Source: Rhodospirillaceae bacterium UBA1479
GTDB lineage: Bacteria; Pseudomonadota; Alphaproteobacteria; Rhodospirillales; Casp-alpha2
Length of the DNA stretch: 64,000 nt
NCBI GenBank assembly: GCA_002325375.1
Contig: DCRZ01000002.1
Span: forward strand, 124,001 to 188,000
Reading direction: 5' to 3'
Shown: positions 18,100 to 27,328 of the stretch, piece by piece
How positions within the stretch are numbered: the stretch's first letter is position 1
Layout of the letters: each line of letters starts with the position of its first letter
Notes under the pieces: model-generated
What the model was told of the DNA's origin: nothing
What the model saw: the letters and a program-made list of their open reading frames with translations, nothing else
The model's database searches: none
Translations under genes and position numbers: made by a program

Positions 18100-19239
18100 G
18101 TGAAGTACGACCTTTTCATAGACCGCGACTATATGGTCGAAATCCTGGCCAAGCTTCTGGCCACGCCCAGCCCGACCGGCATGACGGACGAAGTCGTCGG
18201 CCTGGTCTGCGCGGAGCTGAAAGAGCTCGACATCCCGTTCGAGCTGACGCGCCGGGGTGCGATCCGCGCCGACTTGAAAGGCGAGGAAGCCTCGCCCGAC
18301 CGCGCCATCGCGGCCCATCTCGATACCCTGGGCGCCATGGTCAAGGGATTTCGCCTGGGTGGGCGGTTGGAAGTCGTGCCGATCGGCCATTGGTCGTCGC
18401 GCTTTGCCGAGGGTGCCCGCTGCACCGTCCATTCCGACGGCGGGCGGACCTTCCGCGGCACCATCCTGCCGGCCAAGGCATCGGGTCATACCTATAACGA
18501 AGCCATCGATACCCAGCCCACGGAATGGTCGGAGGTCGAATTGCGCCTGGACGAGCGCGTCGGCTACGAACACGAGGTCCGGGCGCTCGGCATCAACGTA
18601 GGCGACACGATTTCCATCGACCCGATGACCGAATTCATGCCCAACGGTTTCGTGTTTTCGCGCCATCTGGACGATAAGGCCGGGGTTGCGGCGCTTTTGG
18701 CGGCGGCACGGGCGGTCACGCGTGCGGGCACGGTCCTGCCCATTGATTGCCATCTGCTGTTCACCATCACGGAAGAAGTCGGCGTCGGTGCCTCTGCCGT
18801 GCTGCATGGTGACGTGGCCGAGCTGGTATCCATCGACAACGGCACCATCGCGCCGGGTCAGCACACGTCCGAATACGGCGTGACCATCGCCATGCAGGAT
18901 TCCTCGGGGCCTTTCGATTGGCATCTGTCGCGCTCCCTGATCGACATGTGCGTCGGCCACGGGATCGAACATTCCCGCGATGTGTTTCGTTTCTACCGCT
19001 CGGACGCGGCGGCGGCGCTCGAAGCCGGCAACGACATCCGCACGGCGCTGCTGTGTTTCGCCCTGGACGCGTCGCATGGGTACGAGCGCACGCATCTTGA
19101 TTCGGTCATGGCACTGACGCGTCTCTTGACTCTCTACATGCAGTCCAAGCCGATGTTCCTGCGTGACAAGGACGCGCTCGGGCCGCTCGGTGATCTGCCG
19201 GCGACGGAACGGGACAAGCCCGCAAAGGCGGCCGAGTAG
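18100..19239 (+). CDS. osmoprotectant NAGGN system M42 family peptidase
   Basis: 379 residues, GTG start behind TAAGGAG. M42 aminopeptidase-like metal residues are visible: AAHLDT (His and Asp near 70), RHLDDKAG (bridging Asp near 188), TEEVGVG (Glu pair near 225) and VSIDNGT (Asp near 245). The protein is the usual third member of NAGGN clusters. Its role there is not settled; turnover of the dipeptide or removal of side products is plausible. No signal peptide, so cytoplasmic. Eleven bases separate it from the synthetase gene. Confidence 0.88.
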   Translation: MKYDLFIDRDYMVEILAKLLATPSPTGMTDEVVGLVCAELKELDIPFELTRRGAIRADLKGEEASPDRAIAAHLDTLGAMVKGFRLGGRLEVVPIGHWSSRFAEGARCTVHSDGGRTFRGTILPAKASGHTYNEAIDTQPTEWSEVELRLDERVGYEHEVRALGINVGDTISIDPMTEFMPNGFVFSRHLDDKAGVAALLAAARAVTRAGTVLPIDCHLLFTITEEVGVGASAVLHGDVAELVSIDNGTIAPGQHTSEYGVTIAMQDSSGPFDWHLSRSLIDMCVGHGIEHSRDVFRFYRSDAAAALEAGNDIRTALLCFALDASHGYERTHLDSVMALTRLLTLYMQSKPMFLRDKDALGPLGDLPATERDKPAKAAE

Positions 19240-19327
19240 GGGGCTTGCCGGGGCGGCCTGCCTGGGCGAGACTGATCCCCGAATACTTCTGGAATGGAAA
19301 TTCCAAAATAACGAGGATGGGGGGAAC

Positions 19328-20935
19328 ATGACGCAGGGCATGGTGGTCGCACCGCAGCCGGAACCGGTCGAGGTCGGCGCGGAAATCTTGAGATCGGGCG
19401 GCAACGCCGTGGATGCCGCCGTCGCGACGGCCCTGGCCCAGACGGTGGTCGATCCCTTCATGTGCGGCATCGCCGGCTTCGGCAGCATGCATCTTTACCT
19501 GCCGTCGGTCGGCCAGCACCTGTGCCTGGATTTCCACGCCCGCGCCCCCGGCGCCGTTACCGACACCATGTGGCAGGATCTTCTGGAGCGGGAGGCCGAA
19601 GACGGCTTCGGCTTCATCCTGAAAGGCCGCGTCAACGAGGTCGGCTATCAGGCCATCGCCACGCCGGAGACGCTCCGTGCCCTCGACACCGCGCTCACGC
19701 GGTTCGGCACGCGCTCGCTCGCCGAACTGCTGCAACCCGCCATCGCCTTGGCGTCTGACGGCTACATGATCCGCCCGCACATGCACCGCTTCTGGACACA
19801 GGAAGAACCGGCCGGCCGGGTGCAGCATATCGAATACCTGCGCGCCAGCCCGGCCACGGCCAGAACCTATCTGAACGCCGACGGCAGCCTGAAGACGCCC
19901 GGCATGACCATTACCAACCCCGACATGGCGCGCACCCTGACGCGCATCTCCGAGAACGGCGCCGATGATTTCTACAACGGGGAGATCGCGGGCAAAATCG
20001 TCTCGGACATGGCGGCCAACGGCGGGCTGATCTCGTCGGCTGACCTTGCCGGTTGCGGGCCCGAGGAAACCCGGCCTCTGTGGACCGAGTACCGGGGGCT
20101 CCGGGTCTCGTCCTGCCCGCCGCCGGGCGGCGGGATCATGGTCCTGCAGATGCTGAACATCCTGGAAAACTTCGATCTGGCGGCCATGGGCCACAACTCG
20201 CCCGACTACATCCGCACGGTCGCCGAGGCCATGAAGATCTCCACCGTCGACAAGGACCGCAGCGTGGGCGACCCAAGGTTTGTCGATGTTCCGGTGGCGC
20301 ATCTGCTGGACAAGGCCTATGCGGCGGAATGTGCTACGCGCATCAAGGCGGGCGAGGTCACCCATGTGCCGCGCGTCGGCCGCGACATGGAAAGCAAGGA
20401 CACGACGCATCTGTGTGTCATCGACGGGGTGGGCGATTGCGTCAGTCTGACCCATTCGTTGGGCATGCCGTCGGGCGTGACCACGGACGGGCTCGGCTTC
20501 ATCTATAACGGCTGCATGGGCGTGTTCGACCCCCGGCCGGGGCAGGTCGGCTCCCTCGCGCCCGGCAAGGCGCGGTTTACCTCGATGGCGCCGACCATCG
20601 TGTTCGAGGGCGATCGACCCCGCTTCATCGTGGGTGCTCCCGGCGGCACCTACATCGCCATGGGCGTGCTGCAGGCGATCCTCAACCACGTCGACTTCGG
20701 CATGGACGCGCAGCAGGCCGTATCGGCCCCCCGGTTCTCGGCGACCAGCGACATCATCGAAATCGTCAACCGCATCCCCCGTGGGGTCGAGGCCGACCTC
20801 AACGGGCGCGGCTACCGCACCCGGCGCTATCCCATCAATTTCCACTTCGCGGGCGTGCATGCCATTCGTCTGAAAGATGGCCGGGTCGACGGCGGCGCCG
20901 ACCCGGGCCGCGACGGCATGGCCATGGCGGTCTAG
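19328..20935 (+). CDS. gamma-glutamyltransferase family protein
   Basis: 535 residues. Ntn-hydrolase of the GGT family, which self-cleaves before a catalytic Thr. The Thr is in DTTHLCVID (about 358-360), followed by the family block VSLTHSLG, and the large-subunit GGNAVDAAVA motif is at the N terminus. No signal peptide is present in this reading, whereas classical GGTs are periplasmic, so it may be cytoplasmic. Start 19328 is chosen for the conserved N terminus and GGGGGAAC upstream; an upstream extension would overlap the M42 gene. It lies 88 bases after the NAGGN cluster and may or may not belong to it. Confidence 0.85.
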   Translation: MTQGMVVAPQPEPVEVGAEILRSGGNAVDAAVATALAQTVVDPFMCGIAGFGSMHLYLPSVGQHLCLDFHARAPGAVTDTMWQDLLEREAEDGFGFILKGRVNEVGYQAIATPETLRALDTALTRFGTRSLAELLQPAIALASDGYMIRPHMHRFWTQEEPAGRVQHIEYLRASPATARTYLNADGSLKTPGMTITNPDMARTLTRISENGADDFYNGEIAGKIVSDMAANGGLISSADLAGCGPEETRPLWTEYRGLRVSSCPPPGGGIMVLQMLNILENFDLAAMGHNSPDYIRTVAEAMKISTVDKDRSVGDPRFVDVPVAHLLDKAYAAECATRIKAGEVTHVPRVGRDMESKDTTHLCVIDGVGDCVSLTHSLGMPSGVTTDGLGFIYNGCMGVFDPRPGQVGSLAPGKARFTSMAPTIVFEGDRPRFIVGAPGGTYIAMGVLQAILNHVDFGMDAQQAVSAPRFSATSDIIEIVNRIPRGVEADLNGRGYRTRRYPINFHFAGVHAIRLKDGRVDGGADPGRDGMAMAV

Positions 20936-20955
20936 GGCGTCCCTGCATTCCCCCA

Positions 20956-20973
20956 CCCGGCGGTGCCGCCGGG
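20956..20973 (+). terminator. possible transcription terminator hairpin
   Basis: CCCGGCGG and CCGCCGGG pair perfectly with a two-base centre, 20 bases after the GGT-like stop. No T-run follows, so intrinsic termination is uncertain. The rest of 20936-21218 is AT-rich and carries the presumed cysG promoter. Confidence 0.4.
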
Positions 20974-21023
20974 GCTGCATCTCCTCACGATATCTTGAGA
21001 ATGGGCGTTGGCCCCGGGTTTCT

Positions 21024-21155
21024 GCCATTCAATAAATACATAAAATTTGTGTATGAAAAATATGAATTACATTTCAGTTGACGAAATTATGAATTTGAAC
21101 CACATTCGGTCTGTGGATATTCACATAATTCACGAATAATTTTTGTTAAATATGT
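21024..21155 (+). promoter_or_regulatory. AT-rich promoter region of the sulfite-reduction operon
   Basis: This stretch is sharply AT-rich against the surrounding genes. TTGACG (21078-21083) and CACATT (21101-21106) are 17 bases apart, a credible sigma-70 promoter. Upstream, ATACA and TGTAT form a spaced inverted repeat (about 21029-21047), and ATTCAC occurs twice nine bases apart (about 21119-21133). CysB-type LysR activators bind such AT-rich sites; no regulator gene is adjacent. Confidence 0.45.
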
Positions 21156-21218
21156 GCCGACGCGGAATTCCCCGGGGTTTCCGCCCCGGCCATGCGCAGG
21201 ACAAGGCGAAGACGACCC

Positions 21219-22637
21219 ATGCGGCAGTTTCCCATCTTCTTGACGGTGCAGGACCGTCCCGTGCTGATCGCCGGCGGCGGCGAGGCGGCGGCGCGCAAGC
21301 TGCGCCTGTTGCTGAAGGCCGATGCGTGGGTCACCGTCGTCGCCCCCGACGCCAATGACGAAATCCTCGATCTTTTCGAAGCGGGCGACATCGATTGGCA
21401 GGCCCGGGCCTTCCAGCCCGAAGATCTTGCCGGCGTGGTCCTGGCCTACGGCGCCACGGGCATCGACGCCGTCGACCGCCAGGTTGCCACCGCCGCCCGC
21501 AAGGCCGGCGTGCCGGTCAACGTGGTCGACCGGCCGGACCTGTCCGATTTCATCACCCCCGCCATCATCGACCGTGCGCCGATCACCGTGGCCGTGTCCT
21601 CGGGCGGCACGGCGCCCGTGCTGGCGCGGGGGGTCAAGGCGGCGATTGAACGCCTGCTGCATCCCAACCTGGGCCGTCTGGCCGTGTTCGCCGAACGCTT
21701 CCGGGGGGCGGTGAAGGCCGTGGTGCCCGGGAGCCGGGCGCGGCTTCGGTTCTGGGACGCCTTTTTCGACGGGCCCATCGCGGCCCGCGTGCTGACCGGG
21801 GACGAAACCGGGGCGGCGGAAGACATGCTGTCCTACGTCAACCGCCGGGGCCTCGAACAGGACGGCATCGTCCATATCGTCGGCGCCGGACCGGGGGCGG
21901 CGGACCTCATCACCCTGCGCGGCCAGCGATTGTTGGAACAGGCCGACGTCATCGTTCACGACCGGCTGGTCGGGGACGGCGTGCTCGACCTCGCGCGTCG
22001 CGACGCCGACCGCATCGACGTGGGCAAGGCCCCGGGGCGGCACCCGGTGCCCCAGGATAAAATCAACGACATCCTCATCGCCGAAGCTCGATTGGGCAAA
22101 CGGGTGGTTCGCCTCAAGGGCGGCGATCCCTTCGTGTTCGGGCGCGGCGGCGAGGAACTGCAGGCGCTCAACGCCGCCGGAATCCGGGCCGAGGTCGTGC
22201 CCGGCATTACCGCCGCCACGGCCTGCGCCGCGGCCACCGGCATTCCCTTGACCCATCGGGGCCATGCCTCGGCCGTCACCTTCGTGACCGGCCACCTTGC
22301 CCGTGAAAAGGGGGGCGACGGCGGTGCGCCGAATGTTGACTGGGCGGCGCTCGCCCGTTCGGGCGCCACGCTGGCCGTCTACATGGGCATCGGCGGCGCC
22401 GGCGTCATCGCGAATGATCTGTCCCGCCATGGTCTGGCCGATACGCCGGTCGCGGTGATCGAAAACGGCACCCGCCCGGACCAGCGGGTTTTCACCGGCC
22501 AGGTCCATGACCTCGACGCCCTGGTGCGGGCGAACGGAATCACCGGGCCGGCCTTGATCGTCATCGGCGATGTCGCAGCCTTGACCGATGTGTCCACCGT
22601 AACCGGGGGGCTGGCGCCCCTCGCCGCCGCAATGTGA
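21219..22637 (+). CDS. cysG: siroheme synthase CysG (multifunctional)
   Basis: 472 residues from the preferred start. The N-terminal precorrin-2 dehydrogenase/ferrochelatase domain (about 1-150) has the NAD-binding IAGGGEAAARK. The C-terminal uroporphyrinogen III methyltransferase domain (about 210-460) has the family blocks VGAGPGAADLITL, KGGDPFVFGRGGEE and VVPGITAATACAA. It supplies siroheme to the sulfite reductase two genes downstream, and gene order supports the call. An ATG at 21192 would add nine Arg-rich residues (MRRTRRRRP) that the family lacks, so 21219 is chosen. Confidence 0.93.
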   Translation: MRQFPIFLTVQDRPVLIAGGGEAAARKLRLLLKADAWVTVVAPDANDEILDLFEAGDIDWQARAFQPEDLAGVVLAYGATGIDAVDRQVATAARKAGVPVNVVDRPDLSDFITPAIIDRAPITVAVSSGGTAPVLARGVKAAIERLLHPNLGRLAVFAERFRGAVKAVVPGSRARLRFWDAFFDGPIAARVLTGDETGAAEDMLSYVNRRGLEQDGIVHIVGAGPGAADLITLRGQRLLEQADVIVHDRLVGDGVLDLARRDADRIDVGKAPGRHPVPQDKINDILIAEARLGKRVVRLKGGDPFVFGRGGEELQALNAAGIRAEVVPGITAATACAAATGIPLTHRGHASAVTFVTGHLAREKGGDGGAPNVDWAALARSGATLAVYMGIGGAGVIANDLSRHGLADTPVAVIENGTRPDQRVFTGQVHDLDALVRANGITGPALIVIGDVAALTDVSTVTGGLAPLAAAM

Positions 22638-22659
22638 TTTGGAAATTAGGAACGGAACA

Positions 22660-23013
22660 ATGGTGCAACAGGTTGTCACGGGTAACCGTCTTGCTGACGG
22701 CGTCGTCATTTACCTTGGTCAGGACGGGGGGTGGACGCCGAAGATCGACGCGGCCCGCGTTGCCGTGGACGCGGACGAGGCCAAACTTTTGGAGGATATC
22801 GCCAAGGCGGCGGAGAAGGCCCGCATGGTGGTCGGCCCCTATCTGGTCGAGGTCACGGATGTGGAGGGCGCGGTGACGCCCGTGCGCTACCGCGAACGTC
22901 TGCGCGCCTATGGTCCTTCCGTTCATCCCGAATTCGGCCGTGACGATGTGCCGGACCACCTTCGCATGGGCTCGGAAGCTGAATACGTGCACATGAACGG
23001 CGTCGCCGGCTGA
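22660..23013 (+). CDS. DUF2849 domain protein of sulfite-reduction operon
   Basis: 117 residues. Matches the small DUF2849 family that alphaproteobacteria place between cysG and cysI; the opening QQVVTGNRLADGVVIYL and the later VTPVRYRERLRAYGPSVHPEFG are recognisable. No catalytic motif is evident and no function is established. The constant position suggests an accessory role in sulfite reduction, for example assembly or electron delivery. ATG at 22660 follows a GGAAC-rich site; a frame extension to 22639 has no ribosome site. Confidence 0.85.
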   Translation: MVQQVVTGNRLADGVVIYLGQDGGWTPKIDAARVAVDADEAKLLEDIAKAAEKARMVVGPYLVEVTDVEGAVTPVRYRERLRAYGPSVHPEFGRDDVPDHLRMGSEAEYVHMNGVAG

Positions 23014-23056
23014 AGCGCCGTTCACGGCCGCATCTCGCAAGGAAAGAAGAAACGAC

Positions 23057-24718
23057 ATGTACCGCTACGATGAATTCGACCATGCCATGGTCAAGGACCG
23101 GGTCGAGCAGTTCCGTGGTCAGATCGCCCGCCGCATGGCCGGTGAGATGACCGAGGAACAGTTCCGCCCGCTGCGCCTGCAGAACGGGCTCTACCTGCAG
23201 CTTCACGCCTACATGCTGCGGGTCGCCATTCCCTACGGCCAACTCAACGCCGTTCAGATGCGCAAGCTGGCCCATATCGCGCGCACTTACGACAAAGGCT
23301 ATGGCCATTTCACCACGCGCCAGAACATTCAGTACAACTGGCCGAAGCTGAGCCAGGTCGCCGATATCCTCGACGAGTTGGCAAGCGTCGAAATGCATGC
23401 GATCCAGACGTCCGGAAACTGCATCCGCAACACCACCGCAGACCAGTACGCGGGCGTGACGGCGGACGAGATCGAAGATCCCCGCATCTATGCGGAGATC
23501 ATCCGCCAGTGGTCGACCTTCCACCCGGAATTCACCTTCCTGCCGCGCAAGTTCAAGATCGCCGTGTCGGGGGCCGTGGGCGCAGACCGCGCCGCCGTGC
23601 GTTTCCACGACATCGGCCTGTTCATCGTGAAGAACGACGCGGGCGAGGTTGGGTTCGAGGTCTGGGTCGGCGGCGGCCTGGGCCGCACGCCCATGATCGG
23701 CAAGAAAATCCGCGGCTTCGTCGCCAAGGCGGACCTGCTCGCCTATCTGGAAGCGGTGCTGCGCGTCTACAACATGCTCGGCCGGCGCGACAACATGTAC
23801 AAGGCGCGGGTGAAGATTTTGGTTCACGAAACGGGAACCGAGGAATTCACCCGTCTGGTCGAAAAGGAATTCGAGGACACCCAAGGCGGGGCGCTCGACC
23901 TGCCGGCCGAAGAAATCCAGCGGATTGCTGATTATTTCCAGCCACCGGCCTATGAGGCGTTGTCGGACGACCCGCCGGCCCTGACCGCCCGCCGGTTCGA
24001 AGACAAGGATTTCAACAACTGGGTGCGCGTCAACGTCGCCCGTCATAAGGCGGCGGGTTACGCCATCGCCAATATCTCGTTGAAACCCGTGGGCGTGCCG
24101 CCGGGCGACGTGACGGCGGATCAGATGGACGCCGTCGCGGATATCGCCGAGACCTTTTCGTTGGGCGGCATTCGGGTCACCCACGAACAGAACCTGGTGC
24201 TGCCCGACGTGCGCCAGGACCAGTTGTACGACCTTTGGCTGGCATTGCGCGAGCAGGGCCTGGCCGACGCCAACCTGGACCATATCGGCGACATGATCTG
24301 CTGCCCGGGGCTGGATTACTGCTCGCTCGCCAATGCGCGCTCCATCCCCATCGCCGAGCGGATCAGCCAGCGGTTCGCCGATCTGGACCGCCAGTACGAC
24401 ATCGGCGAATTGCGTTTAAAAATTTCCGGCTGCATCAATGCCTGCGGTCATCACCACGTCGGCCATATCGGCATCCTGGGCGTCGACCGCAAGGATCAGG
24501 AGTACTACCAGATCACCCTGGGCGGTGCGCCCGGCGAGGACGCGGCCATCGGCACCAAGGTGGGCGCCGCCTTTTCCGCCGCCGAAATCGTCGATGCGGT
24601 CGAAACCGTGGTGAATACCTATCTCGCCCTCCGGCAGCCGAAGGAACGGTTCATCGATACCTTCCGCCGGGTCGGCGACGCCCCCTTCAAGGAGAGCCTC
24701 TATGACAAAGCTGCTTAA
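23057..24718 (+). CDS. cysI: nitrite/sulfite reductase haemoprotein (CysI-like)
   Basis: 553 residues, siroheme and [4Fe-4S] reductase reducing sulfite to sulfide with six electrons. The cluster and siroheme ligands are in CCPGLDYC (near 415) and SGCINACGHHH (near 455), i.e. the paired-cysteine pattern of the family; ferredoxin-like repeats are at the start and middle (TRQNIQYNW, THEQNLVLPD). Being between DUF2849 and DUF934 argues for assimilatory sulfite rather than nitrite reduction. AAGAAGAAA precedes the ATG. The 3' end overlaps the DUF934 gene by 17 bases. Confidence 0.92.
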   Translation: MYRYDEFDHAMVKDRVEQFRGQIARRMAGEMTEEQFRPLRLQNGLYLQLHAYMLRVAIPYGQLNAVQMRKLAHIARTYDKGYGHFTTRQNIQYNWPKLSQVADILDELASVEMHAIQTSGNCIRNTTADQYAGVTADEIEDPRIYAEIIRQWSTFHPEFTFLPRKFKIAVSGAVGADRAAVRFHDIGLFIVKNDAGEVGFEVWVGGGLGRTPMIGKKIRGFVAKADLLAYLEAVLRVYNMLGRRDNMYKARVKILVHETGTEEFTRLVEKEFEDTQGGALDLPAEEIQRIADYFQPPAYEALSDDPPALTARRFEDKDFNNWVRVNVARHKAAGYAIANISLKPVGVPPGDVTADQMDAVADIAETFSLGGIRVTHEQNLVLPDVRQDQLYDLWLALREQGLADANLDHIGDMICCPGLDYCSLANARSIPIAERISQRFADLDRQYDIGELRLKISGCINACGHHHVGHIGILGVDRKDQEYYQITLGGAPGEDAAIGTKVGAAFSAAEIVDAVETVVNTYLALRQPKERFIDTFRRVGDAPFKESLYDKAA

Positions 24719-25217
24719 GGACGGGACCGTTACCAACGATCCCTGGATTCATGTCGCCGACGGCGATGCGGTTCCGGAATCGGGTCCCGTGATCGTCACC
24801 CTGGCCCGCTGGCAGGCGGAACACAACTCGCTCGCCGGGCGCGCGGACGGTCTGGGCATTCGTCTGGAAAGCGGCCAGTCGCCGGAAGTGATCAAGGACG
24901 ACCTTGCCCACTTCGCCGTGGTGGCGTTGGCGTTTCCCAAGTTCGCCGACGGCAGGGCCTATTCCCATGCCCGCATGCTGAAGGACCGGTTGGGTTACAC
25001 GGGCGAGGTGCGGGCCGTGGGTGACGTACTGCGTGACCAATACCGCGCCATGTACCGCTGCGGGTTCGATGCCCTGGAAATTTCCGGCGACCATCCGGCG
25101 GATAAATTGGAAGCCGATTGGCGTTCAGCGCTCGGTGAGCTGCGGCACGCCTATCAGCCGTCATTGCGCGGGCCGGAACCGGTCCTGCGTCAGCGCCACC
25201 GCGCCGCCGCCGCATAA
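24702..25217 (+). CDS. DUF934 domain protein of sulfite-reduction operon
   Basis: 171 residues, DUF934 family, found next to cysI/cysH in many proteobacteria and presumed to help in sulfite reduction. The family blocks are visible: a central FPKFADGRAYSHARMLKDRLGYTGEVRAVGD-type region split around 85-110, then DQYRAMYRCGFD. No known cofactor motif. The overlap with cysI implies translational coupling. cysH (PAPS/APS reductase), which usually sits beside it, is not in this window. Confidence 0.85.
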   Translation: MTKLLKDGTVTNDPWIHVADGDAVPESGPVIVTLARWQAEHNSLAGRADGLGIRLESGQSPEVIKDDLAHFAVVALAFPKFADGRAYSHARMLKDRLGYTGEVRAVGDVLRDQYRAMYRCGFDALEISGDHPADKLEADWRSALGELRHAYQPSLRGPEPVLRQRHRAAAA

Positions 25218-25242
25218 CGGGTGTCGCTTTGGGGGAAGTGGG

Positions 25243-27120
25243 TCAGCCCACGGCCTGAAGTTCGGCACGCCAGACGACTTCATATACCGGCACGGGCTTC
25301 TCGATACCCTTCATGTCGAAATTGCCGGCATCGCGGAACTGGATCGAATGGCCGGTCACCAGGTCGCGAACCGATTGCGTGATGAAGATCTGTTCGGCGT
25401 CTGCCTTGTCGCACACGCGGGCGGACAGTTGCACCGTGGTGCCGAAGAAATCGTCTTCTTCCTGAACCGCGGCACCGGCGTTGAGCCCGATGCGCACCTT
25501 GACCGGTACGTTGCCTTGCGTACCGTTGTGCTTGGCCAATTCCTGCTGAATCACCATGGTGGAGGCGACGGCGTTGGCGGCGTTTGAGAACACGGCCATG
25601 ATGCCGTCGCCGGTGTGTTTGACCTCGCGCCCATGATAGGCGGCAAGGGCGTTGCGCACGATGGCGTTATGGGTGCGCACGACCTGCTGGGCGCCCAGGT
25701 CGCCCAGTTCCTGGGTCATTTTGGTCGATCCCACCAAATCCGTGAACATGACCACGACGACGCCCTGGGCCGTGGCCTTCGCCGCTTTGTTGGAGATGAA
25801 GCTTTCAAGAACCGACGGCAGTTCGCCGAAGGCCTTGACGTCGCCATCGATGAAGCGCTGCATGGCCGAACGGCCGGCGTCGATCATGGCGCGGCTTTTC
25901 GAATCCTTCTCGTACTCGGCGAACTTGTCGCAGAATGGTCCGGCCATGGCCTTCTTGGTACCGATGGCGACGATGGCCTCGGTAATCATGCCGTTGCGTT
26001 GTGCGCCCTCAAGGCCGCTGTGCTTGGCAAGCTGGTCGCCAGCCCCGGCGAGGTACAGGTTCAGCCCGAACTTGCCCAGCTTGTCGAGCTTGGCCAATTG
26101 GCTGCGGATCGCCCCCAAGGCAAGCTCCAGGAATTTGAGCATGGCCTTACGCGGCTCCGTCGGCACGTTTTCCGGGGGATAATCCAGACCGGATGACATC
26201 GTCGCGGCACTGCTATCGGCGGTGGCGGCGGCAGCCTCGTCTTCCAGGGCCCCCATGGGATCTTCGTCAAGGGCGTCCTCGCGCCAGCTGCCTAGTCCGG
26301 AATCGTAGGCATCGAAGTCGTCATCGTCCTGTCCGCTGTTTCGCGCTTCCTGGAAATACTGGGTCAGGATTTCGATATCGCCTTCCTTAAGGAGAATTTT
26401 GCCCAAGATCAGGGCGGCGATGGCAAAGCCAAGGACATATCCCGCGATCATGAAGCCCGGAATGTCGAAGCCGGAGGCCACCAGCTTCCTGTGCAGGATA
26501 TCGAGCGGAATCTTCCCGGCGAAGGTGATGACCGCCGTGATGATGAAGACCGTGACCAGGCGCGTGCCGACGGCAATGAGGGGCGATTTCGGGGGTTTTC
26601 CGGCTTCTGCCTCGCGTAGGGCGGCTTCTTCGGCGGCTTTCTTGACCGAATGGCTCCCACCGATGGCGCCCGTCGCTTCAAGGTGCTGCTTGGCGATTTT
26701 TTTATAGGCTTCGCCCGCACTTTCGGCGCCGCCCTTGCGCTTTTTCCGGCGTTTCTTCCCAGGGGCGTCGTTGCTGTCGGCGCCGGTGGTCCGGCCGCCG
26801 CTTTCACGGCCATTCTCACTGCCGTGACCATCACTACCGCCGTTGCTTCCGCCACCGCTTCCTCGTGGCTTGCTTTTTCCCGCCCGGGGAATCCCGGTCA
26901 TCCAGGCAATCGTTTCCTGCGGCGGGCGGCCGTCGGGATAGGTGCGTCGGTTCATCAGGCGCACGGCTTGCCATTTCGCTTGGTCGTCGGCGTCGTGGGC
27001 GGCGGTCAGGGCCTCGAACTCATCCGTTTCGGCCCATTCGCCCTGATGCACCCAATCGCCCTCGGGTGCGCGGCAATAGAGCACGAACGTCGTCGTGTAT
27101 ACGACCCTAGCGGCAGCCAA
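25243..27120 (-). CDS. membrane class III adenylate/guanylate cyclase
   Basis: 625 residues. N-terminal region (about 1-80, rich in aromatic and charged residues, unknown fold), a low-complexity Gly/Ser stretch ending in KKRRKKRKGG (about 85-135), two membrane segments (about 183-205 and 220-243), a middle region, then a catalytic cyclase domain (about 450-620). The metal Asp residues are in FTDLVGST and HTGDGIMAVF. It should make a cyclic nucleotide; whether cAMP or cGMP cannot be told. TTG at 27120 is preferred because ACAGGAG lies eight bases upstream; a TTG at 27144 would add eight residues. Convergent with the sulfite operon. Confidence 0.85.
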   Translation of the reverse strand: MAAARVVYTTTFVLYCRAPEGDWVHQGEWAETDEFEALTAAHDADDQAKWQAVRLMNRRTYPDGRPPQETIAWMTGIPRAGKSKPRGSGGGSNGGSDGHGSENGRESGGRTTGADSNDAPGKKRRKKRKGGAESAGEAYKKIAKQHLEATGAIGGSHSVKKAAEEAALREAEAGKPPKSPLIAVGTRLVTVFIITAVITFAGKIPLDILHRKLVASGFDIPGFMIAGYVLGFAIAALILGKILLKEGDIEILTQYFQEARNSGQDDDDFDAYDSGLGSWREDALDEDPMGALEDEAAAATADSSAATMSSGLDYPPENVPTEPRKAMLKFLELALGAIRSQLAKLDKLGKFGLNLYLAGAGDQLAKHSGLEGAQRNGMITEAIVAIGTKKAMAGPFCDKFAEYEKDSKSRAMIDAGRSAMQRFIDGDVKAFGELPSVLESFISNKAAKATAQGVVVVMFTDLVGSTKMTQELGDLGAQQVVRTHNAIVRNALAAYHGREVKHTGDGIMAVFSNAANAVASTMVIQQELAKHNGTQGNVPVKVRIGLNAGAAVQEEDDFFGTTVQLSARVCDKADAEQIFITQSVRDLVTGHSIQFRDAGNFDMKGIEKPVPVYEVVWRAELQAVG

Positions 27121-27256
27121 CGATGCAGCTCCTGTCCCGTACAAACACCAAAAAAAACCCCCCTCGGCGTCGCGGCGACATTCGCGCGCCGAAACTGTAT
27201 TCTAGGCAAGTTGGCGCCAAGTATGGCATTCAACACCTTGGATTTGTACAGATTAT

Positions 27257-27287
27257 CAACGGTGAACCAATGATTTGTTCGCCGTTG
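27257..27287 (+). promoter_or_regulatory. inverted repeat upstream of subtilase gene
   Basis: CAACGGTGAAC and GTTCGCCGTTG pair with one G-T, around a nine-base loop. It lies 42 bases before the subtilase start, in the divergent gap between the cyclase and the subtilase. It may be an operator or a leader hairpin. Confidence 0.35.
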
Positions 27288-27328
27288 GTCCAATACCCGG
27301 CATGAGGGTGTCTGTGTAAGGGGGGGCG

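Noticed and set aside
20956..20973. Strong intrinsic terminator after the GGT-like gene
   Set aside because: The hairpin is strong but has no T-run, so it is listed only as a possible terminator.
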